Shown here: in pieces, positions 1-7,537 of the stretch
Layout of the letters: the number at the start of each line of letters is the position of its first letter
Position numbering within the stretch: the stretch's first letter is position 1
NCBI GenBank assembly: GCA_934446355.1
Contig: CAKSEC010000003.1
Span: 157,544-221,543 of the forward strand
Reading direction: 5' to 3'
Source: an uncultured Oscillospiraceae bacterium
GTDB lineage: Bacteria > Bacillota > Clostridia > Oscillospirales > Ruminococcaceae
Length of the DNA: 64,000 nucleotides
Notes under the pieces: generated by a model
Seen by the model: only the letters and a program-made list of their open reading frames with translations
Told to the model about the DNA's origin: nothing
The model's database searches: none
Translations under genes and position numbers: made by a program

Positions 1-1
1 T

Positions 2-472
2 GCAGTACACCCCAACAGCTATGATATCGCAGGCATAGACAGATATTATGATTCCGCCGAACCCACCCGTGAGAGCCTTGCGGCTTACAATACCCGTATA
101 TACGGCGAACTTGTGAACTACGATGAGCAGTGCGCTGCGCTTGCAGGACTTGAAACCACCGGCAAAATGCTCGCACTGACTGAGTGCGGCTACACGCCCG
201 ACCCGCAGAACTGCGCAGACACCAACACGATGTGGCTGTTCTATATGATATGGTACGGTGACTTCGTATATGAGACAGACGCAGCCGGAAACGCACGTGT
301 GAACCTCAGCGGCACGCCCTACCCCAACACTGCGCGCATGACCAACGAAATGCTGCAGGAATACTTCGGCAGCGACCTGTTCGTGACGCACGGAAAGCTT
401 CCCGAATTCAGCTTCGGAAAGCATGACATTCCTGAAAAGGTCAAGACTTGGGAGTATTTCAAGCTGGATTAA
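2..472 (+). CDS. C-terminal end of a glycoside hydrolase, GH26-like (partial)
   Basis: The gene begins outside the window; 156 codons remain and end in TAA. The fragment reads like the last third of a GH26 endo-beta-mannanase-type (beta/alpha)8 barrel. It has a strand ending DIAGIDRYY, then a helix, then ALTECG, where the glutamate (fragment residue 61) would be the nucleophile. This is followed by a tryptophan-rich WLFYMIWYGDF stretch and a short ending with ELP-type loop residues (KLPEF). No carbohydrate-binding or dockerin module follows. Family is assigned by motif memory only; GH5 or another clan-A barrel is the main alternative. It fits a plant-polysaccharide user. Two hairpins follow the stop. 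Confidence 0.55.
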   Translation, partial: AVHPNSYDIAGIDRYYDSAEPTRESLAAYNTRIYGELVNYDEQCAALAGLETTGKMLALTECGYTPDPQNCADTNTMWLFYMIWYGDFVYETDAAGNARVNLSGTPYPNTARMTNEMLQEYFGSDLFVTHGKLPEFSFGKHDIPEKVKTWEYFKLD

Positions 473-487
473 GAGATAATATGAAAA

Positions 488-520
488 GACCGGACGGTTT
501 TTCCATCCGGTCGTGTTTTA
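488..520 (+). terminator. Intrinsic terminator after the GH26-like gene
   Basis: A 7-bp stem (GACCGGA at 488-494 with TCCGGTC at 506-512) is followed by GTGTTTTA. It lies 16 bases after the stop codon of the glycosidase. Confidence 0.7.
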
Positions 521-529
521 AGACATACT

Positions 530-555
530 AAAAGGGGCTGAAACAAGCCCCTTTT
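530..555. terminator. Bidirectional terminator between convergent genes
   Basis: A perfect 10-bp stem (AAAAGGGGCT at 530-539 with AGCCCCTTTT at 546-555) has a 6-base loop and a T-run in both directions. It can end the rightward glycosidase transcript and the leftward uvrC-rsmD-coaD group, whose last stop codon is at 562. Confidence 0.85.
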
Positions 556-561
556 GTTTAT

Positions 562-1074
562 TTACTTTTTCTGCTGCGGCTGCGCCTGCACCTGCGCCTG
601 CTGCGGCTGCTTCTGCTGCAGGTCCGAGCCGCTGGCGAGGGTCTTTCTGAGTATGCGCAGTTCGTTCACGTCCTTTACCATCAGTTCCTCGACACGTGCC
701 AGCATTTTATCGGTGAAGTCCTGCGTGGAATTGCGGATAAGGCTGGAACGCTGCTGCGCTGCGCTTATTTCCTCAGTTGCACGGCGGCGGGCTTCCTGCA
801 GAATGGAGTTCTCCTCGATAAGCTCCTTGCGCTGCTGCTCGGCACGGCGGATTATGTCCTCGGCTTCCTTTTTGGCGTCGCTGATTATGCGGTTCTTGTC
901 TGCGACGATATTCTGCGCCTGCTGTATCTCACGCGGGAGAACAAGGCGCATTTCGGTCGCTATCTCATCTATTTCGGTGACGTCCACAAGGCTCTTTTTG
1001 CCTAAGGGGAACGGGGCTGCCTTTCTGACTACCTCGTCAAGCATTGATATAAGGTCTAACAGGCTGTATTCCAT
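562..1074 (-). CDS. Coiled-coil protein encoded next to coaD, function unknown
   Basis: This is a 170-residue soluble protein. Residues about 35-120 form a long charged heptad-like helix rich in E, K, R and Q, reminiscent of ATP synthase subunit b or DivIVA-type coiled coils. The last 20 residues are a Q/P/A/K tail (QQKQPQQAQVQAQPQQKK). There is no signal peptide, membrane segment or nucleotide-binding motif, so the ATPase label such proteins sometimes get is not supported. It lies 25 bases downstream of coaD on the same strand, with AAAGGAC as its ribosome site, and is probably co-transcribed. Clostridia often carry a coiled-coil gene beside coaD; no function can be deduced. Confidence 0.7.
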   Translation of the reverse strand: MEYSLLDLISMLDEVVRKAAPFPLGKKSLVDVTEIDEIATEMRLVLPREIQQAQNIVADKNRIISDAKKEAEDIIRRAEQQRKELIEENSILQEARRRATEEISAAQQRSSLIRNSTQDFTDKMLARVEELMVKDVNELRILRKTLASGSDLQQKQPQQAQVQAQPQQKK

Positions 1075-1099
1075 GATATTTACGTCCTTTCTTATTGAT

Positions 1100-1630
1100 T
1101 CATATGTCGTGGATATTGTTCCTTGCTATCGTGCGGGCGGCGTCAAAATCCTGCGTCAGCTTCGAGCGTATCTGCTCGTGAATGCACGCCGGAACGTACT
1201 TGCTCAGGTCGCCGTTGAACATAGCCACCTGCTTCACCATGCTCGACGATACGAACGTGGTTTTCAGGCTCGCAGGTATGAACACCGTTTCCGCACGGGG
1301 ATTCAGATCCTTGTTCGTGTGAGCCATCTGAAATTCATATTCAAAATCTGAGGTAGCACGCAGCCCCTTTACTATCACGTCCACGTCGCTGCGCTGGTTG
1401 AAATAATCCGCCAGAAGCCCGTCAAAGCTGTCTATCTCGACATTGGGTATATCCTTTGTGGATTCCATCAGGAACTGCCGCCGCTGAGGTATTGAAAAGC
1501 TGTAGCTTTTAAGCGGGTTTATCAGCACCACCACGATAAGCTTATCGAACATCTTGGAAGCACGCTGGATTATATCCAGATGTCCGTTGGTCACCGGGTC
1601 GAAGCTTCCCGGATAAATTGCGGTTTTCAT
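1100..1630 (-). CDS. coaD: Phosphopantetheine adenylyltransferase
   Basis: This 176-residue protein catalyses the penultimate step of coenzyme A synthesis, joining ATP and 4'-phosphopantetheine to give dephospho-CoA in the cytoplasm. It shows the nucleotidyltransferase signature YPGSFDPVTNGH at residues 6-17, with the TNGH (T/HxGH) ATP site. Further conserved stretches are VKGLRATSDFEYEFQMA and the FVSSSMVK segment that corresponds to the ISSTxVR motif. Length is slightly above the usual 160. Its start overlaps the rsmD stop by 4 bases (ATGA), indicating translational coupling; rsmD-coaD pairing is common in Firmicutes. Confidence 0.96.
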   Translation of the reverse strand: MKTAIYPGSFDPVTNGHLDIIQRASKMFDKLIVVVLINPLKSYSFSIPQRRQFLMESTKDIPNVEIDSFDGLLADYFNQRSDVDVIVKGLRATSDFEYEFQMAHTNKDLNPRAETVFIPASLKTTFVSSSMVKQVAMFNGDLSKYVPACIHEQIRSKLTQDFDAARTIARNNIHDI

Positions 1631-2217
1631 TCCGGCTGCTCCTTTCCCGCCGAAGCGCCGTCCTCGTCCTCGTCCGTTTCCTTGGGACGGTAGATAGTCA
1701 CAGAAGTGCGTGAGTGGCGCAGCAGCTTGACTGCTTCAAACCTGCCTATTTCCTTTGGAAGAACGCATTCCTTTTCATGCTCGCAGATGATGACGCCGTT
1801 TTCCGACATCTTCTCCACAAGTATCGGCAGAGCCTTTTGTATTATCTTGTAATTGTACGGCGGGTCGAGTATCGCAATATCGAACACCGCTCTTGTGCTT
1901 TTCAGGAATGCGGAGAACGGCATATTGACCACCCTCGCATTCTGCTCAAGTCCGGTGCTTTTCAGATTCTCCCTGACCGCCTTTATGGACACCGCTGCGC
2001 TGTCAACGAAATACGCCTCACGTGCGCCCCGGCTGAGTGCCTCTATTCCGAGCTGACCGCTGCCTGCAAACAGGTCGAGCACGGTTCTGCCCTCTATCTC
2101 AAACTGAATGGCACTGAATATTGCTTCCTTTACGCCGTCTGTGGTCGGGCGGACTACCTCGGTGCCCTCGACGGTGATAAGCTTTCTGCCGCGTGCCGTT
2201 CCTGTGATAACTCTCAT
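1627..2217 (-). CDS. rsmD: 16S rRNA (guanine966-N2)-methyltransferase
   Basis: This 196-residue SAM-dependent methyltransferase modifies G966 of 16S rRNA. Visible family marks are the N-terminal MRVITGTARGRKL, the SAM-binding motif DLFAGSGQLGIEALSRGA (residues 48-65) and the catalytic DPPY (118-121). The C-terminal 15 residues are acidic and outside the core. Upstream uvrC ends 18 bases away on the same strand, and the downstream coaD start overlaps this stop, so uvrC-rsmD-coaD probably form one transcript. Confidence 0.95.
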   Translation of the reverse strand: MRVITGTARGRKLITVEGTEVVRPTTDGVKEAIFSAIQFEIEGRTVLDLFAGSGQLGIEALSRGAREAYFVDSAAVSIKAVRENLKSTGLEQNARVVNMPFSAFLKSTRAVFDIAILDPPYNYKIIQKALPILVEKMSENGVIICEHEKECVLPKEIGRFEAVKLLRHSRTSVTIYRPKETDEDEDGASAGKEQPE

Positions 2218-2235
2218 AATCTCTCCTGTAAACGC

Positions 2236-4059
2236 TCAGAACCTCTCCTGAATGAAGCTGTGCAGTTCCTGAGCCTTTTCAATGCTTATCTTTGCAGCCG
2301 CCCTGAGTTGTTCGGGGGTGGCTTTTTTCATTTCCTGCTTGGTCTTGAACTCTTTCATGAGCGCCTGCGCCTTTGCCGTGCCTATGCCCGGGACTTCGGT
2401 CAGTTCCAGTTCGTAGGTCTTTTGCTTGTGCTTGACGCGCTGGAAGCCTATCGAATATCGGTGCACCTCGTCCTGAATGTTGGTCAGCAGCTTGAACAGC
2501 GATTTGTTCGCACTGACCGATATCTCGCCGCCCTGCTTTGCTACCGCACGGGTGCGGTGCTTGCTGTCCTTGACCAGACCGAAAAGCGGGACGTCTATCT
2601 TCATTTCTTCCAGAACCTGAGCGACTGCAGCCACATGACCCTGACCGCCGTCCAGCAGTATCAGGTCGGGGAGCGGGGAAAAGCCCTCGTCGCCGTCAAG
2701 ATATCTCTGCATTCTGCGGCGCAGGACCTCCTGCATACTCGCATAGTCGTTTATTCCCACGACGTCCTTGATGTTGAACCGCCTGTAGCCCGGCTTGAAC
2801 GGCCGTCCGTTGCGGTAGACTATCATGCCGCCGACGCGTCCGGTCTCGCCGAAGTTCGACATATCGTAGCTTTCTATAATAAGCGGTATTTTGTCAAGCC
2901 CCAGCAGGTCGCGCAGATCCTCCAGCGAGTTTATCTCCTTTGCCGTTCTGCCGACTCTGAGCGCAAGATATTCGCTGGCATTGTTCTTCGCAAGGACTAT
3001 CTGTGACAGACCGTTTCCCCGCTGCGGAACCACGAATTTCACCGCATGACCGGCTTTATCCCGCAGAAGCTGCGATACCAGTTCCATGTCCTCGCATTCC
3101 TCGTCGATGAAAATTTCCTTTGGGATATCTTCACGGTCGGGGTAGTAACTCAGCAGGAAATCCCTGCGCATTGCTGCAGGGTCGTATTCGTCGCCGATGA
3201 AGAAATTTTCCTTATCCACCAGCCTGCCGCCGCGATATTTCACGACTGCCACGCTTGCAAGGCTGACGCTCTGGGCGAGTGCCACGATGTCGTAGTCGTC
3301 CGTCTTGTAGTCGAATATCTTCTGGGAGTTTTTCAGCCTTGCTATAGCCTGAATGCGGTCACGCAGCTTTGCAGCCTTTTCAAATTCAAGGTTCTCCGCC
3401 GCCTGTTCCATTTCCTCGGTCAGCTGCTCGACAGACCGCTGGCTGCCTGTTTTGAGGTACTCCAGAGCCTCGTCGATTATCTTTCGGTATTCCTCGGAGG
3501 AAATTTTGCCCCTGCACACGCCCATGCACTTTTTGATGTGCATATTAAGGCAGGGACGCTCCTTGCCGAAATCCATCGGGAAACGCCTATTGCAGGTCGG
3601 AAGCATGAAAATGGTGTTCGCTTCCTCCACCGCCTGCTTGACCGTGAAGCCGCTGGTGAACGGTCCGAGGTAATCGGCGTTGGGGTCGTTGGTATTCAGC
3701 GCATAGGAAATTCGGGGAAATGCTCCCTTGGTTATCTTGATGTAATTATAGCCCTTATCGTCTTTCAGCAGAATGTTGTATTTCGGCTTATGCAGCTTGA
3801 TAAGGCTGCATTCCAGCACCAGTGCGTCAAGCTCGCTGGGGCAGACGATGAAGTCGAAATCTGCGATATTGTCGATAAGCTTCAGCGTTTTGGCGTTGTG
3901 GTTGGAGTCGTGCCGGAAATAAGAGGTGACACGGTTTTTGAGCGCCTTTGCCTTGCCGACATAGATTATCTTTCCCGTTTTGTCTTTCATGAGATAGACT
4001 CCGGGACTGAGCGACAGACGGTTCGCCTTGTCACGGAGATAGTCTATATGCTCGTTCAT
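2236..4059 (-). CDS. uvrC: Excinuclease ABC subunit C
   Basis: This 607-residue protein is the nuclease of nucleotide excision repair; it cuts both sides of a lesion held by UvrB. The N-terminal GIY-YIG domain is seen as GVYLMKDKTGKIIYVGKAKALKNRV. A UVR helix pair (residues about 205-240) follows the CMGVCRGKIS cysteine region, and then come the RNase H-like domain (ILLDGGQGHVAAV) and two C-terminal helix-hairpin-helix motifs (LTEVPGIGTAKAQALM). An in-frame extension reaches 4134, but AGGAGG lies 7 bases before the ATG at 4059 and only 1 base before the ATG at 4065, so 4059 is chosen. It is the first gene of the uvrC-rsmD-coaD group. Confidence 0.96.
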   Translation of the reverse strand: MNEHIDYLRDKANRLSLSPGVYLMKDKTGKIIYVGKAKALKNRVTSYFRHDSNHNAKTLKLIDNIADFDFIVCPSELDALVLECSLIKLHKPKYNILLKDDKGYNYIKITKGAFPRISYALNTNDPNADYLGPFTSGFTVKQAVEEANTIFMLPTCNRRFPMDFGKERPCLNMHIKKCMGVCRGKISSEEYRKIIDEALEYLKTGSQRSVEQLTEEMEQAAENLEFEKAAKLRDRIQAIARLKNSQKIFDYKTDDYDIVALAQSVSLASVAVVKYRGGRLVDKENFFIGDEYDPAAMRRDFLLSYYPDREDIPKEIFIDEECEDMELVSQLLRDKAGHAVKFVVPQRGNGLSQIVLAKNNASEYLALRVGRTAKEINSLEDLRDLLGLDKIPLIIESYDMSNFGETGRVGGMIVYRNGRPFKPGYRRFNIKDVVGINDYASMQEVLRRRMQRYLDGDEGFSPLPDLILLDGGQGHVAAVAQVLEEMKIDVPLFGLVKDSKHRTRAVAKQGGEISVSANKSLFKLLTNIQDEVHRYSIGFQRVKHKQKTYELELTEVPGIGTAKAQALMKEFKTKQEMKKATPEQLRAAAKISIEKAQELHSFIQERF

Positions 4060-4265
4060 TGCCATGCCTCCTGCGCCGAGAAAAGCGGTGTGCTGGGAAT
4101 GCCATCGGGCGTTCCGCTGACCGCAGCTATACAATTAACATTGTACCATTTTTTTAGTGAAAATACAAGTGTTTGGGCTGATTTTTTGAAAAAAACGTAT
4201 TGAACGGCACTTTATCGGGAATATTAAGGCTGAAAAGACAAATATAGCCGAGAGGAGGCATTAGA

Positions 4266-4583
4266 ATGACTATATATGGCAGACTGACAGGAACGGTCAT
4301 GGCGCTTGCGCTCATTGCGGGCGGAAGCGCATTTGCGGCTTCGGCGGCGGGTGAAATAAAGGATTCGCTGCAGCTGGCTGCGGAGGAACTTTCCTGCTAT
4401 ATCGTAAAGGAATATAACGGCAGCATCGCACTGTTCAAGGAGGGCGAAGCCGAGCCGCTTGCGGTGTATTCGACGCCCATGAGTGAGATAAATTCAGCCG
4501 ACGCAGCGCTGCTGAGAAGCGGCATACGCCTGAGAGGAATGAGCGAGGTCAGCCGTTTGCTGGAGGATCTTGACGTGGAATAA
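4266..4583 (+). CDS. Small exported protein with BofC-like C-terminal domain
   Basis: This is a 105-residue protein. Residues 5-27 are an uncleaved or signal-type hydrophobic segment (VMALALIAGGSAFAASAA). The rest, YIVKEYNGSIALFKEGEAEPLAVYSTPMSEI..ADAALLRSGIRLRGMSEVSRLLEDL, resembles the small domain found at the C-terminus of BofC and in many short Firmicute exported proteins. Function in such stand-alone versions is unknown. The start is clear: AGAGGAGG lies 8 bases upstream. It is monocistronic, diverging from uvrC and followed by a strong terminator. Confidence 0.7.
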   Translation: MTIYGRLTGTVMALALIAGGSAFAASAAGEIKDSLQLAAEELSCYIVKEYNGSIALFKEGEAEPLAVYSTPMSEINSADAALLRSGIRLRGMSEVSRLLEDLDVE

Positions 4584-4587
4584 AGAG

Positions 4588-4621
4588 AATACCGCACAGC
4601 CAAAAAGAACTGTGCGGTATT
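4588..4621. terminator. Bidirectional terminator
   Basis: A perfect 12-bp stem (AATACCGCACAG at 4588-4599 with CTGTGCGGTATT at 4610-4621) lies between the convergent BofC-like gene and dprA. A/T-rich flanks occur on both sides. Confidence 0.85.
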
Positions 4622-4634
4622 ATTGTAATGAATA

Positions 4635-5867
4635 TTAACTGATACCATACTTCCCATCGGGAAGAAGCTGAATATGTCCGGCGATTTCAAGTTCGGTCAG
4701 AGCCTCGGCGACCTTTGCGTACTGCATTCCGGTGAGTTCTATCAAATCGTCTGCGGTCAGCGGCTTTTCTGCCGCAAGGCGCAGCAGCTTCGCCTGCTCC
4801 TCGTTCAGCTGTGAATATACCTCGTCGCTTATCGTCTTTTTCTGCTCGGCGGGAGCAATAGGAGCGGCAGGGGCTTTTTCCTCTGCGGGGCGGGGTTTTA
4901 CGGTGTTGGCGGCAGCGGGCTTCTTCTGTGCCGATACTGCCTGCCGCCGGAACTTATCGCTGAATGCGTCGGGGTTTATCCGGTTGAAATAATGGTACAT
5001 ATATTCGTGCACTATATCCAGATAATCGAACACCGGTATCGCTCCGTCACGCAGATACGGCACGACGCCTGCGCAGTATTCCTGAGTGATATCTCCCGGC
5101 GGAACGCAGAACAGGTCGCGGCTCTGTTCTATCGCATGGTTGGCGGTCAGCAGGCAGCCGCTTCGTGTGGAAGCCTCTATCACCAGAGTGCCCATGCCAA
5201 GACCGGAGATTATCCGGTTTCTGTCGTGGAAGTAGCGCGCTTCTACGCCGGCGTGAGGAAGCAGTTCAGAGATTATCGCACCGCCGCCCTCGACTATCTG
5301 CTTTTTCAACTCTTCGCTTTCTGCTGGGTAGTTCACCAGATGACCGCAGGCAAGCACGCCGATGGTCGGCACTCCTGCACGGACTGCACAGCCGTGCGCC
5401 ACTGCGTCGATACCTACCGCAAGACCGCTGACTATCACGGTGCCTATTTCGGCAAGGTCGCCGCAGAGCTTTCTTGCAGCCCTGACCGCATATTCCGACG
5501 GTCTGCGCGGACCGACTACTGCAAGCGGCACTTCTCCGTCCATGCAGGTCAGAGTTCCCCGCACAAAAAGCACTATCGGCGGTGAGAAGATATTTCTGAG
5601 CAGTGCGGGATATTCGGGGTCGTCAAGCGGAATAATGCGGATAGCGTTTTCGGCGCATTCATCGATTATCTGGCGAACCTCACGGTTGCGGGTGTTGGCG
5701 GCTCGCTGCTTCTCGGCGTCGCTCAGCTTCCGGCATTCGCCGTCGCGTATCGCACGTGCAAGGCTCTCCGCAGAGCCGTATTCCTCCAGCAGCTTCGTGG
5801 TCTTTGTGTTGTGGGGATTCATCACGAGCAGCAGCCAGAGCCACACTTCAACGGGAGATCTGCTCAT
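4635..5867 (-). CDS. dprA: DNA-processing protein DprA
   Basis: This 410-residue protein loads RecA onto single-stranded DNA taken up during transformation. The Rossmann-type core carries VVGPRRPSEYAVRAA, the SGLAVGIDAVAHGCA glycine-rich loop, NYPAE and FHDRNRIISGLG, then the ASTRSGCLLTANHAIEQSR block typical of DprA/Smf. After an A/P/K-rich linker (about residues 310-345) a winged-helix domain (residues about 350-410) closes the protein. It is monocistronic between a terminator and the amylase gene. topA, often next to dprA, is absent here. Confidence 0.95.
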   Translation of the reverse strand: MSRSPVEVWLWLLLVMNPHNTKTTKLLEEYGSAESLARAIRDGECRKLSDAEKQRAANTRNREVRQIIDECAENAIRIIPLDDPEYPALLRNIFSPPIVLFVRGTLTCMDGEVPLAVVGPRRPSEYAVRAARKLCGDLAEIGTVIVSGLAVGIDAVAHGCAVRAGVPTIGVLACGHLVNYPAESEELKKQIVEGGGAIISELLPHAGVEARYFHDRNRIISGLGMGTLVIEASTRSGCLLTANHAIEQSRDLFCVPPGDITQEYCAGVVPYLRDGAIPVFDYLDIVHEYMYHYFNRINPDAFSDKFRRQAVSAQKKPAAANTVKPRPAEEKAPAAPIAPAEQKKTISDEVYSQLNEEQAKLLRLAAEKPLTADDLIELTGMQYAKVAEALTELEIAGHIQLLPDGKYGIS

Positions 5868-5907
5868 AGTATCAATACTCCTTGTACTTATTTTTCAGCC
5901 TGACGTA

Positions 5908-7230
5908 TCAGAGTTTGAAAACAGCGCTGGTGAAGCCGGGGAGGGAAAGCCCGCCAAGTTCCATAGTGCTGCCGGACAGGAGATCTTCCTTTTCGCCGCC
6001 CATATTGAGGTTGAATGTGAAAGGATTTGCGTCCGCATTGATGACGGTGAGCAGGGTTTCGCCGTCTGCGCTTCTTGAAAAGGCGTACTGCCTGTTGGTA
6101 AGCTGTACCTGCTTGTAATCGCCCATGGAAGCAGCGGGGTGGTTCTTCTGGATATCCGCCAGAGCGCAGATATGCGCTGTCAGGTCACGGATACCCTCGC
6201 TCTTCATCTTTTCAAGGTCGAACTCAGGTCTGAGCATATCATCGCCGCCCTGACCCTTGTCGCCCAGAACGCCGAACTCGCTTCCGTAATATACCGACGG
6301 AATGCCCGGCATCATGAACATCAGCGTATAGATGAGCGGGAGGTGCTCCTTTGTTCTGAGCATGGTCGCAATGCGGTTCACGTCATGGTTGTCCACGAAT
6401 GTATAGAGGTGCTTTCCTCTGTAAAGGCACCAGTTTTCGCTGCCGAACTGGCGGTTGATGGAATGCGCTATCTCGAACATATTCATCTCGTTGAAGCTGG
6501 AGAACAGTCCCTTATAGCATTCGTAATTCGTCACGCTGTCCAGCATTTCGGGATTCATCCACTTGTTGTAGTCGCCGTGCAGAGTTTCGCCGAGTAAGAA
6601 GAAGTCCTCAGCGAGCCACTTGCAGTGACCGTGAAGTTCCTTTAAGAAGTTCAGGTCGAGGCAGTATGCCACGTCAAGGCGCAGTCCGTCAATGCCGAAC
6701 TCGTTTTTCCAGCCGGTTATGCAGTCCTTGATATACTGCTTGACTTCGGGGTTGTAGAGGTTCAGCTTGACAAGTTCGTAATGACCCTCCCAGCCCTCGT
6801 ACCAGAAGCCGTCGTTGTAGCCGTCGTTGCCCTCGCGGACATGGAACCAGTCCTTCTTTGCGCTGCCGAGCTTATGCTCACGCACGTCTTTGAACGCCCA
6901 GAAATCTCTGCCAACGTGGTTGAATACGCCGTCGAGAACGACCCTTATACCGTTTTCGTGCAGGGCGTCGCACACCTTTTTGAAGTCCTCGTTAGTGCCG
7001 AGCCTGCGGTCTATCCTAGTGTAGTCTGCGGTATCGTAGCCGTGTGCGGAACTTTCAAATACCGGCCCGAAATATACGGCGTTGCAGCCGAGTTCCTTTA
7101 TATGAGGTATATCATCTATCACCCTGAGTATTTTGTGGGTAGGCTCGGACGTCATATCATTCTGTCGGGGACATCCGAAATATCCTATAGGGTAAATGTG
7201 ATAAAATACTGCATTTTCAAACCAATTCAT
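5908..7230 (-). CDS. GH13 alpha-amylase family glycosidase, intracellular
   Basis: This 440-residue enzyme has no signal peptide and is predicted to cleave or rearrange alpha-1,4-glucans or maltodextrins in the cytoplasm. The conserved GH13 regions are DGVFNH (100-105), GLRLDVA with nucleophile D186, LLGETLHG with acid/base E215, and FVDNHDVNR with D283. A short beta-domain follows the barrel. Length and motifs suit cyclomaltodextrinase/neopullulanase-like or alpha-glucosidase members; exact specificity cannot be read. It has its own promoter (7313-7341) with a 12-bp palindrome just upstream. It probably works with the glycogen operon near 48-52 kb. Confidence 0.9.
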   Translation of the reverse strand: MNWFENAVFYHIYPIGYFGCPRQNDMTSEPTHKILRVIDDIPHIKELGCNAVYFGPVFESSAHGYDTADYTRIDRRLGTNEDFKKVCDALHENGIRVVLDGVFNHVGRDFWAFKDVREHKLGSAKKDWFHVREGNDGYNDGFWYEGWEGHYELVKLNLYNPEVKQYIKDCITGWKNEFGIDGLRLDVAYCLDLNFLKELHGHCKWLAEDFFLLGETLHGDYNKWMNPEMLDSVTNYECYKGLFSSFNEMNMFEIAHSINRQFGSENWCLYRGKHLYTFVDNHDVNRIATMLRTKEHLPLIYTLMFMMPGIPSVYYGSEFGVLGDKGQGGDDMLRPEFDLEKMKSEGIRDLTAHICALADIQKNHPAASMGDYKQVQLTNRQYAFSRSADGETLLTVINADANPFTFNLNMGGEKEDLLSGSTMELGGLSLPGFTSAVFKL

Positions 7231-7312
7231 GTCATGCTTCTCCTTGATGATGATTTATGCCCTGCCAAAAATACGGCGCAGCATAGAATAAATCTTAACA
7301 GATCACATATTA

Positions 7313-7341
7313 AGTATATCACATTTGTCATACTGTGTCAA
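7313..7341 (-). promoter_or_regulatory. Sigma-A promoter of the GH13 gene
   Basis: On the minus strand TTGACA (7341-7336) is followed by a 17-base spacer and TATACT (7318-7313), upstream of the start at 7230. Confidence 0.8.
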
Positions 7342-7345
7342 GATT

Positions 7346-7357
7346 ATTGTGCACAAT
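7346..7357. promoter_or_regulatory. 12-bp palindrome beside the GH13 promoter, possible operator
   Basis: ATTGTGCACAAT is a perfect 12-bp palindrome lying 5 bases upstream of the -35 box of the GH13 promoter. The 8-base core GTGCACAA recurs at 47501-47508 upstream of glgB. The position suits an activator or repressor of starch genes, but this is inference from two sites. Confidence 0.4.
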
Positions 7358-7411
7358 TCACAAATATGTATAAGTAAAATTGCCGATGTATAAAAAACAT
7401 TTACAATCCTC

Positions 7412-7440
7412 TTGAAATTTTTTTCACAAATTGTTATAAT
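7412..7440 (+). promoter_or_regulatory. Sigma-A promoter of the EAL sensor gene
   Basis: TTGAAA (7412-7417), a 17-base spacer and a consensus TATAAT (7435-7440) give a leader of about 90 bases before the start at 7538. The 7231-7537 gap holds this promoter, the opposing GH13 promoter and A/T-rich DNA; I see no other gene in it. Confidence 0.8.
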
Positions 7441-7537
7441 AATATCGTGGTGTGCTTTGGACACTTTTATGTGCAAATAATTACATCAGCCGCATTCTGC
7501 TGGCAGATATAATATAGAAAGACCTCGGAGGTACTTC

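Noticed and set aside
1714..3006. Long open frame opposite rsmD and uvrC
   Set aside because: It is a shadow of the real genes on the other strand, with no family features or ribosome site. The same applies to other long frames opposite uvrC, alaS, glgB and the ketosynthase gene.
4060..4134. 75-base N-terminal extension of uvrC
   Set aside because: The strong AGGAGG site is correctly spaced only for the ATG at 4059, and the UvrC family starts there.
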